A DNA stretch of 64,000 bases from Rallus limicola (lineage: Eukaryota; Chordata; Aves; Gruiformes; Rallidae): contig JAKCOZ010000015.1 in assembly GCA_022605955.1 (NCBI GenBank), positions 8,065,287 to 8,129,286 on the forward strand, in the 5' to 3' direction. Shown here in pieces: positions 1 through 13,023 of the stretch; positions within the stretch are counted from its first letter, which is position 1, and the number at the start of each line of letters is the position of its first letter. The notes below the pieces were generated by a model. That model ran no database searches. It saw nothing but the letters and a program-made list of their open reading frames with translations, and was not told the DNA's origin. Made by a program: the position numbers and the translations under genes.

Positions 1-850
1 GCTGTGTTAATAGCTCAGGTAGGGGAGTAAAATGTAGTCAGTAGGCCAGCCTCTGGGAAAGCAGTCTAGACCAGACTGAAATGAAGCCTGAAAGCAAATG
101 AGCAATTTACAAATTGAGAAAAGGACGGGGAGGAGAGGCCTGCAAACAGGGGAAGAAAGAAAAGGTAATGGAATTACCTGGATGAGCAGTGACCAGAGGG
201 GGAATCTGCAGAGCGGAGAGGTGAGGAAGAGCAGTGCTAGAAGAGAAAAGTGGTAGGTGAACCACTTCAGAGCGAGTGGGTCAGACAGGAGCTGCAGACT
301 GTCTGAAGGCACAAGGGTATGGAGATGCCAATGTAAGAAATTGGTTGGGTTGTCACTCGGAACCTGACACCACAGGGAGTGGGTATGGGAATCTGGGAGG
401 AGGAAAAAAAGTTTTGGATCAAACACAGGGAGGGAGGATGGGAAGAGGCTGGGCAAGAGAAGGGCTTGGAAGCAGCAGTAGTGGGAGGGACCGCTAACTG
501 GTACCACCATATCTGCTCCTCATCCAGGGAGCTTAGAGAAAGGAAGATGGATGGAAAAGGACAAGAAGATGGGTGAGGTCCTCAGAGCTGGAGGAACTAT
601 GGGTGCTGGGGTGAGCATGCAGAGCCCAGAAACAGCCAGGAGAGGGAAGAAATGCAGTGGTGGCACTGATAGGCAGGTGGAGGTGAGGGCTTGGTGTAGC
701 TGAGTGTAGTGGTGGTATAGGAGGACAGGGACTTGGTCCAGAGTTGTAAAAGGAAGGGATGAGGAGCATGGTGGGAAGAGGATAGGCTTGGCATGGAAAA
801 TGGGCAGGCACAAGGAAGATAACGGGGCAGACGCTGCTGTGAACAAAGGG
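1..850. other. Purine-rich non-coding stretch
   Basis: The plus strand is strongly G+A-rich (repeated GGAGG, GAAGAG, GGGAGG words) across about 0.85 kb, which creates proline/serine/leucine-rich ORFs on the other strand. It could be a decayed repeat or low-complexity DNA. No gene is supported. Confidence 0.4.
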
Positions 851-939
851 TGAGGTCAGAGCAGCGCCTGAGCAGCAGACGGACGCGTGTACGAAAACAG
901 AAAACAAGAGGCAGCTCCTGCCTGTGGTTTCTAGGTACA

Positions 940-1350
940 GCGTTTGGCTGCCTGCAATCAACAGTGATTGATTACGGAGTTAGGTTTGTGCTATTTTGGC
1001 CCTGTGACTTCAGACGCTGTAATCCAAGCCCACTGTGTGCTTATCCTTGCAGCGAGGATAACTCATTAGGCGTAGGGATGCTTTTGGGGGAAGAAATGTC
1101 AGAAAGCTTTTTCCCCAAACCACGTTTGTAATCCTGCCACTCCTCTCATCCATCACCCGGCTAATATAAAACTGGCAGTGTGCTTCCTGTTCGAGTGTTG
1201 TGAATTTTCAAAAGCAAAGTGCACTATTGTTTAATAGCCAATTATTCACTGGCATTGATAAACAGGCTCTGCTTGTGATTACTGCAGCAATTACTCACCC
1301 TCCTAATTTAGACACGAGGAAAAATTAACTCAAGCTTCCAGTTGATCATT
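940..1350. promoter_or_regulatory. Candidate regulatory element (homeodomain-site-rich)
   Basis: Sequence of higher complexity than its neighbours, with clustered homeodomain-type words (GTGATTGATTAC, CCAATTATTCA, GCAATTAC) and a TTGATAAACA forkhead/GATA-like word. The texture resembles conserved developmental enhancers. Conservation cannot be tested here. Confidence 0.25.
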
Positions 1351-4300
1351 TATATCTTTGGCTTTTGTAATACAGATCACAGCACACTGAAAACAACTCC
1401 ACCATAGAGGAAACTCATCTGTTCAAATTGATAATGTGCTCTGCTCCCACTCCGTCACAGAGAGGCATGACTGAGTCCAGGCTGAAGGTGGTTTTAGTAT
1501 GTGTTGGGGACACATGAATATGAAAATCCTTATGTTATACCTGAAATTGAAAACAGAAGGGTGAGATGTTGCTGTGGTCAGAAGGGAACCCCATGTATAG
1601 CTAAGCAAGCAAATAGAATCATAGGGTGTCTAAGTAATTTCATCTCCCCTTACCCCTTCAAAGGCTGATGGACCCATCTTGAAACAACAGCCACAGGAAG
1701 CATTTGGGGAAGGCTTGTGGGGAGAGATGAGGGGACACTGGAGGGGAAGCTAGCTGCCCGGATGGGGCAGCAATGACAGAGGTATGTAACACTGCGAACC
1801 ACTTTAGTAGCGGGAAGTTTCAACCATCATATTTACTTTCTCATAACTCAGGAGCAGGGAGGAGGAAAGGCATCCATGAACATTGGAACAAGGATAATGT
1901 TGTTGTTGTTGTTGTTGTTGTTGTTATTCCACCAGTCACAAAGGGTACTGTTTTGCAGTAGCTGCAAGCTCAAGCCCTTGGTACCAGAGCAGAAGAGCAT
2001 TGCCCAAGCAGCACCTTCTACTCCTCCCGGTTTTCTCTCCCCATGGCACTGTGGTTTCACTTTCTGTGTCTGTCTCTGCGTTCACTCCTGGCAGCCGTTC
2101 AGCTGCTCTGGGGAAGAGCCCTTCCTCCGTGTACACCCGGTGCGAGCCTGACAGCACGCTCCTCGTAATGCCGCTGGCGTGGGAGGCAGCAGCTTCCCTG
2201 TCTGGCAAGGAATGGGCAGACGAGCACTCATGCGCCTCATGTAGCAACCTTTGCTGAGCACGGATTGCCTGTGGTTTTATCTTCCAAATTCAGGCTTATT
2301 TACCCCAAATGGTGTCACTGCAGCGAGCTTTTCTGTTCAGATGGGAACTGAGTGACCCCCAGATAAGTTTTTTCACACTGAGATGCACCCATAGGCATCT
2401 GTGCCATGCAGCCTTCGTAGGAGCAGTGCCAACGCTGTCACCAGCCTGGGGGCAGATGAGGGGTGAAGCCCTCGAGGGGCGGTTGGGGATGAAGCACCAA
2501 CCGGCCTGAGGCAGCTCTTATGCTCGGAGGAGGTTTGAGAGAGTTACTGGTTGAAAAACTGAAAGGCAGCAAAATAATGTGTCATCCTGGCCACCAGCTC
2601 TGGCAGCAGGTCAGCCAGGAGCACCTAGCTGAGGTAACTGGGGCTGGACACAAGGCTGGCTCGTTAACAAAAATGGGAATATTGGTCCAGTTGGGAGATT
2701 GAGGTGGGCCTTTGCCTCTCTCAGTGCAAGGAGTGTTTGAGTAGCTGTAGCTCATTTTTACTGATGGGTTCTGCCAGCACCTGCTCCCCATAATGTAGCC
2801 CTAGAGCTGCTGCCACCTCTTCCCATCTCCAGTGGGAGGATTTGTCCCATGTCCTTGCCTGCCACCATGGCTGTCTCTCCCTGGGATGCTTGAAGCCATT
2901 CTGAGCAGCCTAAGTGCAACACAAGAAGAGTTTTCCTGCTCCTCCCGGAGGCACTAATGGAAGGAAGGAAGGTAGGTAGAAAGGATGCTGCTGCTCCCGC
3001 GATGAGCTACGACCAGGGGAGCTGCTCCCAGGACAGGGAGCTATGTAGTGCTACAGATACTGCTGATGGGAGATACTGGCCACCAACACCATGCCAGCGC
3101 CTTCCAGTCAGATTTGATGCAGCCAAGGGTAACATACACCATCCACACAGAGACCGCAGCCCCTGATATTCCCGGATTTGAGGTTTGCCCCAGGTGTGGA
3201 GTTATCATAAAGCACCAGCTGATACGTTATAACTGGGCTGATCAGAGGAAAGAGAAGAAAATAATCATTCGGAGCTCATCTTATCTGAGACTATCATGCA
3301 TGCTCAGGAACTGTGTAATTCAGTCACCCTGCTCAGCCAAAAATCTTCTAAAGTTTATTTCCTGTCTTTATAGCAACTGTCTGTCCCTTTATTTATTTTC
3401 ACTGAAAGCCACTGGTGTGCTAAAAATAGTTTTTGGAGCAATTCATGTGTTGGACTGTAAAACAATCGCGGGCTGAAGTCAGAGCAGTTGGGAAGTGAAG
3501 GATGCCGCCTTGGTCGATCTCTTCTTGTGAACTTCCATCATTTTTATTTCTATGTTTTGTGCTGAAGCATTTTCTGCTGCTCCTCACCACTGAGAAGAGC
3601 TGACGGCTCTCATTGTTGTTACCTTGAAAGGGCAGTTATCATGGTTAATCCACCCTCCAAGGTTTTTCCTCAGGATAATTATTGTTTCGATGATTCATCT
3701 TGCAGACCCTGCCCTTCCTTATTCACACAAAATATCCTGCTCCCTGCAATATTCCTGGGTCAGGCTCGTGCCACACATGTGATTTCCTCTTGGGCATGCA
3801 GACAAGACAAGATGGATTTAAAGGTCAGACACGGCCAGGCTGGCCAACCTCAGCACGCTACGCGGGAGGCTTCGTGCATCACCTATGGGACATGCCCATC
3901 ACGTGGGTGAAGATTTGTGGGGCTGCACAGGGTGGTCAGGTAGCCTTCACTTGTGTTTCACGTGGGGCTGGGGGATGATGACACCAGTGCCTCTGTTGTT
4001 ATGCTGGAAAATTTCACCGCTCCTGTCTTTAGTGGAAAACATTATCACCAGCACATCCTGGCATGTAATTCTGCCTCATTTATTATTGTCTAGCACTGGC
4101 TTAATGCTTATGGTGCATTTCTAAGGTACTTAGAGAGGGTTGTGGTTTTTCAAGGAAACATAACTCATGGGGGGACGGGGGGGAGAATCCTGAAAGTTTT
4201 TGGCACAAATTGAGTCAAATTTTACTGAACGTGAAAAGCAGAACCTGTGCAGGCTTTAACATGAGTTCTGCACGGCTCGGAGGCCATGGGGAAGGGAATG

Positions 4301-5251
4301 TGCCCAACAGGCAGGATTAACGCTCAGGAGACCTGTGCTACACTTCTCCTGCCAACCTGCTTGTTAGGGTCTGCTCGTACATCCCGTGCTGCTCCGTTCG
4401 GGTGCAAACCGCCACGTTCTGCAGCAGGCAGATGTTACCCAGCACTCATAGCTGTCTAATCTCAGGTTCTTTCTCAGGACACAGAAACTGGATGAAGCCC
4501 AGGGATGCCACCTAACAGACAGATCAGAAGTGGACCCTGAACAGGCAGTTCACTGTCCCCTTTTGTGAGGCACCAGCTGTGTTCCAGCAGACCAGAGCTG
4601 GCGCTTGCCCTTGCTGCTGAGCTGAGAAGCACTACAACCCCTCTCTGGCACAGGACTGAGCAGCCACCCTGCAGTTCCACCATACAGACCAGCATCTGTG
4701 AGTACAATGCACATCTCAGATGTGCAGCACCTGAACTGCAACAGTAAGGCAGCTTCAGGTCCACAGCTTCCAGGTAGGATGGGAAATGTGTATTAGCAAG
4801 GAAATCCTGCACAGTGCTGCCTTTAGCTGAGGCCAGCAGAACCTGATGGCACTTTGGTGGCCAGTTGCTACCTCCAGCTGCACCCACTTTGACTTCCTCC
4901 AAAGCACCAAAACCAAAGTCCTGAGTAACGCTCTCCTAGGGACAGAGGAAAAACCCATCACACTTCACTTTTTTGTAGTAAGATGCAGGTGGCAGCAGTC
5001 ACAGCCAGTCCTGCTCCCCTTTCACGGGATGTCAGCTCACTGTACCGCAGTGTGCTTGCTAATACAGTGAGGAACTCTGGTCTTACTAAGCCTACCTCTC
5101 CTGCTCTCGTGACCCAGCTGGCTGAGCTGCCTTTGCTGGCACCAGAGAGCTCCCATGAGCTCATCGAGATCCCAGGACCAGGATGCCCTCTGCCAGGTGT
5201 CTTCAGCAGCACAGAGCAGTGCCTGTGCTGGTTGCCTTCTGCGTGCGCCTG
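1351..5251. other. Intergenic stretch, no gene seen
   Basis: Unique-looking sequence with several ORFs of 60-142 codons but no recognisable protein, consistent start context or splice model. Contains the TTG microsatellite near 1.9 kb. Confidence 0.5.
1896..1925 (+). repeat. (TTG)n microsatellite
   Basis: About ten perfect TTG/GTT triplets in a row. It makes artificial poly-Leu, poly-Val and poly-Asn runs in ORFs crossing it. Confidence 0.95.
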
Positions 5252-5316
5252 CTCCATCTCCTCCAGCAAGATCCATCTCCTCCAGCAAGATCCATCTCCT
5301 CCAGCAAGATCCATCT
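5252..5316 (+). repeat. 19-bp tandem repeat, about 3.4 copies
   Basis: The unit ATCCATCTCCTCCAGCAAG is repeated head to tail; the first copy differs at one base and the last is partial. No spacers separate the units, so it is a small minisatellite and not a CRISPR. Confidence 0.95.
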
Positions 5317-5893
5317 GGTGAGTTGGGCTGTGTTTTAACGTCACCATGTTGGGATGCTCACACAGCAGAGTACTTCTCTCACATACAGGTGGAGCACGAT
5401 GCCCATCTCCAAATCACAGTGTGTAACTTTGAGTGTCACAAAATGACAACCAGCATGCACCCAGTGAGGCACAAATTGAAAGCCTGCACAAGGACTAGCC
5501 AAAACCAACCAGTAACAGGTTCCTCAGGGACTCAGACTAGGTGTCCTGGAGCCAGTACACAGTGGAAGGGATGGCAGCCCTGGACTCTATGAGGTGCTGT
5601 GCTAATATTTTCAGCACCAAACTGATTTTGTATATGATTGTAGTCTTACTGCCCTTCATGGCATGTCATAGAGTTATGGACTTAAAAAAAAAAAAAAAGT
5701 GTTAATATTATAGTGATTTTTTTTGTTGTTTTTTTAAAAATTCTCACACTTCCATGAAAAAGTTAACATAAACAATGGCCCCAGTGATTTGTTTGGAAAA
5801 TTCTCCCACAAGCTTACGCTTACACTTACAGTTTCTTTGAATGTGTAACACCAAAGGTTCAAAGAACTGGGGCTTTAATGGCAGAGCAGAGAT

Positions 5894-6364
5894 TCAAACT
5901 GTTTCTACATCCTTGACAACAAAAGACATTAAATACTTTGAATTGGCTTCAGCATATCTAAAACATTTTTTTATTTCATGTGGCACTTCAGAGAGCAACT
6001 CCCTGGGCAAGTAAAGTTTGGGTTTTTTTTCAATGCCTAAAGTATCAAAATAAGTTTCTTTTGGTTGTGTGGCACCGACATGAAACCATTCATGGTGCAG
6101 AGGGGCACCTTGTATGGATTTGCTTAGGTTTTTACTACTGTATGAGGTAAATACCCAAGTACTGTTCCTGATAGTAGGCTGGTGACTAGGCAGACATGCA
6201 GACCACCCAAGCAAGATCAGAGCCAGTAAATGCTCTGCCCAGTAGAGAATATAAACACCCGGGGGAAAGGAACCAGAGGGGTGCATTTGCCCTGATTTAG
6301 GCTTGAGCAGCAGAGAAAGTAGTTTTGTTTGGTTACTTGTGTCATGGTAGGTAACTGTTTTCAA
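5894..6364 (-). other. Unrecognised 156-codon ORF
   Basis: An open frame with balanced, protein-like composition. It has a hydrophobic stretch (YILYWAEHLLALILLGWSA) near residues 38-56 and a mixed charged C-terminal half (KPKLYLPRELLSEVPHEIKK). I do not recognise a family. No convincing promoter, Kozak context or splice partner was seen. It may be a chance ORF, an exon, or an old retrocopy fragment. Confidence 0.25.
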
Positions 6365-8051
6365 AATGCTTAGTTGGAATTAATTGAGCCTTGATGAAGC
6401 TCTCAAGGATGCCTGTTGAAAGAACCCACCTGTTAATTTAACATAAGGCATCAGACACAACAGCCTGAAAGATTTCTGTACGCAACCGTCACGTGAATTT
6501 AGGATGCAAACCCGTACAGGGTTCCTTTTGAAAGCTTTGCAGGACATAAGCAGAAATGTGGAAACTCAACAAATCGCCTCTGGAAAATGGTGATTGTGTG
6601 TATAGCCTCAGGAGGCTAAAAATAGAGCACTTTCCATTTGTTTTTCTCTCTGAAGTAGCTGTTAACACTCATCCACCCAAAAGAAGAACTTACATAGAAG
6701 ATGGTGACACAAAATCTTATCTTGTTAGCATGTCTCATTAGTTCATCTATGGTGGTGAAGAAATGGCATATTTTTAAAGTCTTTCCCACCTTTCCTGGCT
6801 GGATATCTATCTGCAAATGCTGCAAATCTGCTTCTTGAAATGACTGTAAAATCTGAATTCCTAATCATCCATAATGCAATGCTCTTTTACACATGCAGCC
6901 AGTTAATAATGCTTAGCATACGCTGCCTAAAGGGCACAGTGTTTGGGTTTACTGAGCTCCACATCTTTAAACACTCCACTGAACAGCTTGGGGAGAATCA
7001 AACCTTTCAAGTCCAGGTAGCGTTGTTCTGATTTGTAATTTTACTTTAGGAAAAGCAGTTGCCGTGGCTTATGCAACCAACAGCGAGCACATTCGGTGAT
7101 GGAAAGTGAAAGTTAAGGCCTAAATCTATCTGCAATATTTATGCATTCTTCTCTTGGGTTTGGTTTTTTTTCTCTTACAGAATCCTGCAACCCAGGATCC
7201 GAGATCAGAGAACTCCAGCTTTCAGCACACAGTGCGTCACACGCCAAGCTCTTTCCAAGCCAGACGTAGGTAACTCCACTGGAAACATGGATGCCATGTG
7301 ATAGTTGCATAGAACTTTCTAATGTCTTCATATAATTATATATTTGCTCCTACAAAGAAATTTCCAGGTATTTGGGTTCCTGATCACCTCGGTTTTTTTT
7401 ACACCCTAGTTTAAAACACTGGAGAAAATAAAAACTGGGGAATCAAGGATGTATAAAGAGTTCATTGCTTCCTGATCTGTCTGAAAGACAGAAAGGAAGA
7501 AGGGAATGTGGTGGTTTGTTTGACCCCTCGTGTTTTTCTTCAGCTGCCGCTGGCTCTATGCACAGGAGAGGTCTAGCACCCATCTAGGCACTCACTTTGC
7601 ACTGAATCTAAGAGCAGCTTTTGGTTATTTTCCGTTGACACCTTTGACAGAGGAAACTGGGTTGGAGAGGGACCACAGAGTGACCATACTGGTGCCCACC
7701 GAGTGAAACGCTGTTTGGGATTAAATTTACTGATCAGCACTTTGGATTTTTTTTTTTTTAATTTTTATTCTTGGAAATTCGTTCTCACACACTGGCACTC
7801 CTGCTAACCACCCTAAAAGTAATGAATGCTATTCAAGAGCTGTCTTAAAAGACCAAGGGTATCCATGAGTCAAAGGTGAAAGGAGTAGGCAGGGAAGGTA
7901 GACAGGTTTTGGGTCCAGTTGTGCTATGTGTGGATCCAGGAATAGACCCTGAATTTCCCAGGACCATGATGCTGTTCCAATGACCAAAGGAAAGTGAGTA
8001 GAAAGGAATGGAGAAGGGAATTTTAGTTTTTGCATTTTAAGAGAAGTTGTC
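6365..8051. other. Intergenic stretch, no gene seen
   Basis: AT-rich unique-looking DNA with poly-T runs near 7.39 and 7.75 kb. ORFs are short and unconvincing. Confidence 0.5.
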
Positions 8052-8190
8052 AGGAATGTTTAAGGTTGGAAAAGACATACATGCTCATCAAGTCCAACTG
8101 CCAGCCTTACAACACAACCACCACTAAACCATCTCCAAAGCACCTTGTCTACCCATTTTTTGAACTTCCCCAGGGATGGCAACAGAGGAA
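8052..8190 (-). mobile_element. CR1 LINE fragment (3' end, minus)
   Basis: Reads as the reverse of the CR1 3' region: GGTTGGAAAAGACATACATG, then CATCAAGTCCAACTG, ACCACTAAACCAT and CCAGGGATGG, the usual word order of antisense CR1. It is truncated and diverged. Confidence 0.8.
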
Positions 8191-8999
8191 AACTGCTCTT
8201 TCCCCTACTTGAAAAACAACCAGCAGCTATCACTGAATGAGAGCTGAAGGGCAAGCAATACAGCGGATATTTTTTTCTTTAACAAGGTAATCTTCCGAAG
8301 GGACTTCTTGGCCGCGTTTCAGAACTCCTGAAACACAATGGAGTGCACTGAGTCATCGTAACCCAGTAGGGACACAGGTCCAACCAGGCTTGGAATGTGA
8401 AATGGCAAACAGGTATTTTGCTAAGAGTAAAAGCTTCATCATGCACACAAGAAATGTATTTTACCTGTCTTTGGGAATTTCATGTGGTCCAATCGACTTC
8501 AGAATGAATGAACTAACAATGCTGGAGTAATTAACTCTATTAGATAGTTACTAACTGACACCTTACTTACCTTGATTAAGGTTAGCAGACGTGGTCAAGC
8601 TCCTTGTAGGAAATGCCAGCAGCAACTGCCCACCAAGCGATCCAGACCTGGCTGGGGATGGCTCTGGAGAATGGCTCACTGCATTTTTTCACCTCACCAC
8701 CTCCGTGCAGCTTGGCTCCACACTCGGTAAGCAACAAGCCTTACCTAGCTGAGTAGATTTTTTTAAAAATGCTTATTAATCTCTTATCTCTTATTTATAG
8801 CAATATGTTGATTCATATGGTAATGAGTTAGCTGTTCACCTAATTTCAATTGCTTATGTGAGAAATGTACTTGGGCCCAAAGTAAAGTCCTGCCCTGAGA
8901 CTGAGGGAAGGATTTGCATTGACTTCAGCTGCAACAGGGTTTTAAACATGTCTCTTCCTGTCAAGGGGTGGCTTTCCAGAGCTGTGCTCCTTGGCACTT

Positions 9000-9041
9000 C
9001 ATCCAGTAAAACTATCTCCACATCCAGTAAAACTATCTCCA
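9000..9041 (+). repeat. 21-bp direct duplication
   Basis: Two adjacent perfect copies of a 21-bp unit (CATCCAGTAAAACTATCTCC plus A). A simple local duplication. Confidence 0.95.
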
Positions 9042-9774
9042 CAATAGTTTTCCATACTTCACTGCAACCTTTTGTGACAGCTAGTGGAAACTCTTTAACA
9101 GCATCCTAACAGGAGCCATGTTTCCTGCATTTGCATCCTTCGGATACTCACACATTCTAGTTATTTCACACTATTTATTCACTAGTTCCTCTCATGCCTG
9201 AGGCTCCAGCTGTTGTACTTACCTTTGGCTATTTTCCCCTGGCTTGATGAGGTTTGACGTACCTCTTTCACCTGTTAAAGCACCAGAAAGACCCCACAGG
9301 ACTCGGTGTTCAACCAGTGTATGGGAATTGCGTTGCCGTAGTGGGACAGCATGGAGCAGGCAGAAGCAGCCAGGTCAGACATATTGACTTCACCTATTTG
9401 CACGGCAGGGGCAGCATTCACTGCCCACTCTCCTGTGCCTTCCACAATAGCTGCGTTTAATTTGAAACAGCAGTAGAAAAAGGAAATACACTGCATTTGT
9501 CCAAAACTGAGGGAACTCTGCTTGGTACTGTCTTGTCCATCCATTGGTTTCTGCAGCTATGTGTCACCTCTTTCATTACAGCATATGCTGTAATGTAACT
9601 GGGGCAGTATGTGCCAGCTGATGAAGAAACGATCAGGATGGTATTACATCAGGCTCTAAAAACAGCTCTAGTCTTACTTATTTTACAAAAAAAGTATCGA
9701 GGAAAGCCTTTGACTCTGCTTGTTTTGGCACAAGATGCCCTTTAGTTTTATGTACCGGGTCCTAATAGCATCAG

Positions 9775-10170
9775 TCACAGCTTCATCAGGCAGATTTGTG
9801 CTGGAACACCTCTGCACTGGAGACAGGCTGAGTTGGGCTGGTTCAGCGTGGAGAAAGCTCAACAGACCTCAGAGCCCCTTCCAGTCCCTCCAGGGGCTCC
9901 AGGACAGCTAGGGAGATACTAGACAAGGGGAATGGATGTCAGCTGCAGGAGGGCAGCTGGAGGGAAGATGTGAGGCAGAAATCCTTCCCAGGGAGGGTGG
10001 GTAGGCCCTGGCAGAGGCTAGCCAGAGAAGCTGTGTCTGTCCCTGGATGGGTTTAAGGCCAGGGCAGATGGGGCTTTGGACACCCTGGCCTAGTGAAGGG
10101 TGTCCCTGCCCATGACACGGGTAGCGCTGGGGCAGCTTTGAGGACCCTTCCCATCCACCCTGTTCCATAA
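9775..10170 (+). mobile_element. CR1 LINE fragment (plus)
   Basis: Recognisable CR1 words in order: AGCCCCTTCCAGTCCCTCCA, then CCAGAGAAGCTGTG, GTTTAAGGCCAGG, GATGGGGCTTTGGACACCCT and GTGTCCCTGCCCATG, then a diverged version of the GGACCCTTCC tail. A 5'-truncated, decayed copy with no coding capacity. Confidence 0.88.
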
Positions 10171-12914
10171 TAAAAATGTTCATCACAGGTGTTAGCTCTG
10201 ACACTGTCCAAATGCATTTTTGTAGGAGTTGGGAAGGCCAAGTGACATCTTTCTCTCCTCATCTCCATTGTAGGGTGCTACTGCAAGAGGAGCCACTTAG
10301 ATACTAAAGATTCCAGACATGACTCAGGTCAACTGCATTTTAGCGTAGCAAGACTGATTAACTGCTCCTTACTACTTTCACTGAGCAACTGTTGGACACA
10401 ACAAGACCACAGATATCCCTGTTATCTCCAAAGGTGACGTACTAAAGGGCATGTAATATATAAGATAATGAATACAGTATTGAAGTGCTTCACAGAACTG
10501 GGACTCACGTGATTTCATCTTTCTCTGGTTTTATGCTGTGCTGCATTTAACTAACCAGCGCCACATCATTTATATAGGAGAACTTTAGTGTCAAAGGAAG
10601 TATTTGTTTCCAGTAACGTTCTCTTGTTTCAGAAGGGACCTTTTCAGTCACCAAAAATACAGCCCTTAGCAGCATTATATGACTTGTAATGGCTTTATTT
10701 TGGAGATTGCTTTAACACGACAGGCTGAAATAGCAGAGTGTCTTGTTTTCTAAGCCCTCTTTACTGTTGTGGTTTTAAGTGTCTGAAACAAACTCGTATA
10801 AAAATCGAATTCCAGTAAGACTGCCTGTGCAATAAGAACAAATTGCATTTCTTGTGTCACAACAAAACCTACAGGGACACCTGATGTGTCCAGTAGCTCC
10901 TGCCATGATTCAGCTTTACAGAACTATGTCAATAAATACACAGCTAAGCTTGCTTGGTGAAATCCGCTTTCTTGCCAAAATCAAACTATCTCATGGTTTG
11001 GACTCATAAAGCTTTGAACTCTGATGGCCACACCAGGCACTGTGGCCTCTGGAATTGAGGGACTTCAGTTGTCTTTTGTGAGTCTCAGCTGAAGCCACTA
11101 ATCCTCAGCTGAACTTGTCACACTTGTTTTGACCCATGTAACTGAGATTTTTCCTTCTTTCTGTTGTTCTTTCCCCCTGCATATAGCAGGTATTTTACAA
11201 ATTATTTGGTAAAGCCAGAAGATGACCCACCTGTACACACCTATCAGTAGGCCCAGCCTGCTGGCTACCAAAGCTTTTTTGGCACCAGGCTGATACCCAT
11301 GGCTGCAGTGTTTGGTCTAGCAACACACACCTAAGACTCCACAACTGCTCACAGCTTTTTATAGATGTTTGATAGCTAAAGGTTAATTTTCTTCCATCAG
11401 TTCTCTTGGGATGGATGGAAGCTGGATACGGAAGCACAAAGGAAAGGTCACAGTTAAGGACACAAATCCCCTTCCCGACCGGTGAAAGCCCTGTGAGAAC
11501 AACATTCTGAGGTGGGTAAAACCACTGTAGGTACCCGTGGTGGCGGCTGTTGTCCTGGAGCTTTGTTGTCTTCTGCAGAGCAAAGTACAGAAACCAAGCC
11601 TGCCACAGGCCCAGCTCACAGCACATGGCAGCACAGGGGAGGGAATTTCTGATGCATGAAGTTCATCTACTGTGCACGTGGCCCAAGTGCCCAGAGTCCC
11701 TGTCGGAAGCACTAAAATGTTTTAGTAGTGTTTTCTCTTATGGAAAAAGCTCCCCAGGTTTCATGCTACCGGGCAGATTTCCGAGCACACCTTCCTGCAT
11801 GGAAGGGCAGGGAACAGAACTAACTCTCCTGGGATGTGGGTCTGTGCTGAAGCTGTAGTCTATTTTTGGAGCTCTACTGGACCGTTTCCAAGACCACCAT
11901 GACACAATTACTTCAGTATGGGTGGTAAACATGCCTCTGCTGTTACTGCAAACTCTTCTGCACCCTTCACTCTGCGTTTTTTAACCACCTTTGTTGCTGG
12001 AAGGATTCTTGCCATGTGGCCACCTCACCCTCAGACCCCTCTATGAAAATACATGTGGAAGAAAGCAAACCAGCCCCGTGCTTTGCTGAGCAGGTGCCAT
12101 TTACTAGGTGGAATCCACAGATAAGTCAAGGTAAGGAATGATCTGATGAGACAAGACTGCTAAGCCACAGTGCAATTCCTTTCTAGTTTGAGCTGTATCA
12201 TTTCATCATGCTGCTCCCTGTTAGTAGGAAATAAATGCCTGTACCTGCTGTAGGTAAGACAGAATGAGTAGTAGAAAGCTGGGGACCATGGGTTAGCAGT
12301 TAACTGAGCAGTACTGCCTTCCTTTGTGCAGACATGATGGTCGCTTGCCTAAGCAGGGCTATATGTGGCAAAACCCATACTGCCACAGCTCTCTCCACAC
12401 TTGCTTATCAAGATACACTGAAAGCATATGGAGATGTTAATTCCAGTATTTTTGTTAAACACTTAGTATTCTGTGAAGATGGGTTCTGCTTTTAACTGTG
12501 GAAAAAAGACCAAAAGAAAACCCATCTCTGATAATAATATTGAGGTGTCTGAGACTAAGAAATGACAAATGTTGTCTACTTGTGTGAAGGTGCAGGTAAG
12601 AGTAGTAGAGCCCAACCTCTTAAAGTCTATGTTTACATGCAGCAATTTCAACTTGTGCTTAGAAAACAGCTCAAGAATGAGCAAAGTTCTGGCATGCTCG
12701 TCAGCAACACCGAAAATAGATTCCCCCAGTGAAGTCTTGTACCAAAGCTCTCTAACAGAAGTCCCAGTTAACACCAGAGTGACCAGTTAACACTAATTCT
12801 AGTTAATGGATTAATTTTTGTAGCGTGGTCTTGACTTTATTTCAAGAATGTGGGCGATCTATTCTTGTAAAAATCACTTCCTTATTTTGGAGAAAGTAAA
12901 GCTCATTCACTGAA
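10171..12914. other. Intergenic stretch, no gene seen
   Basis: Unique-looking DNA between the CR1 fragment and the likely end of the let-7 transcript. ORFs of 64-143 codons occur on both strands but are overlapping and unrecognised. Confidence 0.45.
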
Positions 12915-12934
12915 AGAGTTGCACAAAATGCTGT

Positions 12935-12940
12935 TTTATT
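12935..12940 (-). terminator. Candidate poly(A) signal of the let-7 primary transcript
   Basis: AATAAA on the minus strand (AATAAAACAGC), about 650 bp downstream of let-7d. It is a position where the host transcript could end. No other evidence of termination is visible. Confidence 0.3.
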
Positions 12941-13023
12941 GACTAATATCAAACGTGTACAACTGAATTCATACAGGATGTTGAATATAAGCACACGTAA
13001 CATGTTTATTGCATGTACTATCC

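Noticed and set aside
1848..2060. ORFs with poly-Leu, poly-Val or poly-Asn runs
   Set aside because: Produced by the TTG microsatellite.
3048..3476. 142-codon plus-strand ORF with a CPRC motif
   Set aside because: No zinc-ribbon partner cysteines at proper spacing, no conserved context and no recognisable family; treated as a chance ORF.
5252..5316. Possible CRISPR-like direct repeats
   Set aside because: The units are contiguous with no spacers, and the genome is a vertebrate one.
9908..10268. Minus-strand ORFs at about 10 kb
   Set aside because: They lie across a decayed CR1 element and are not genes.
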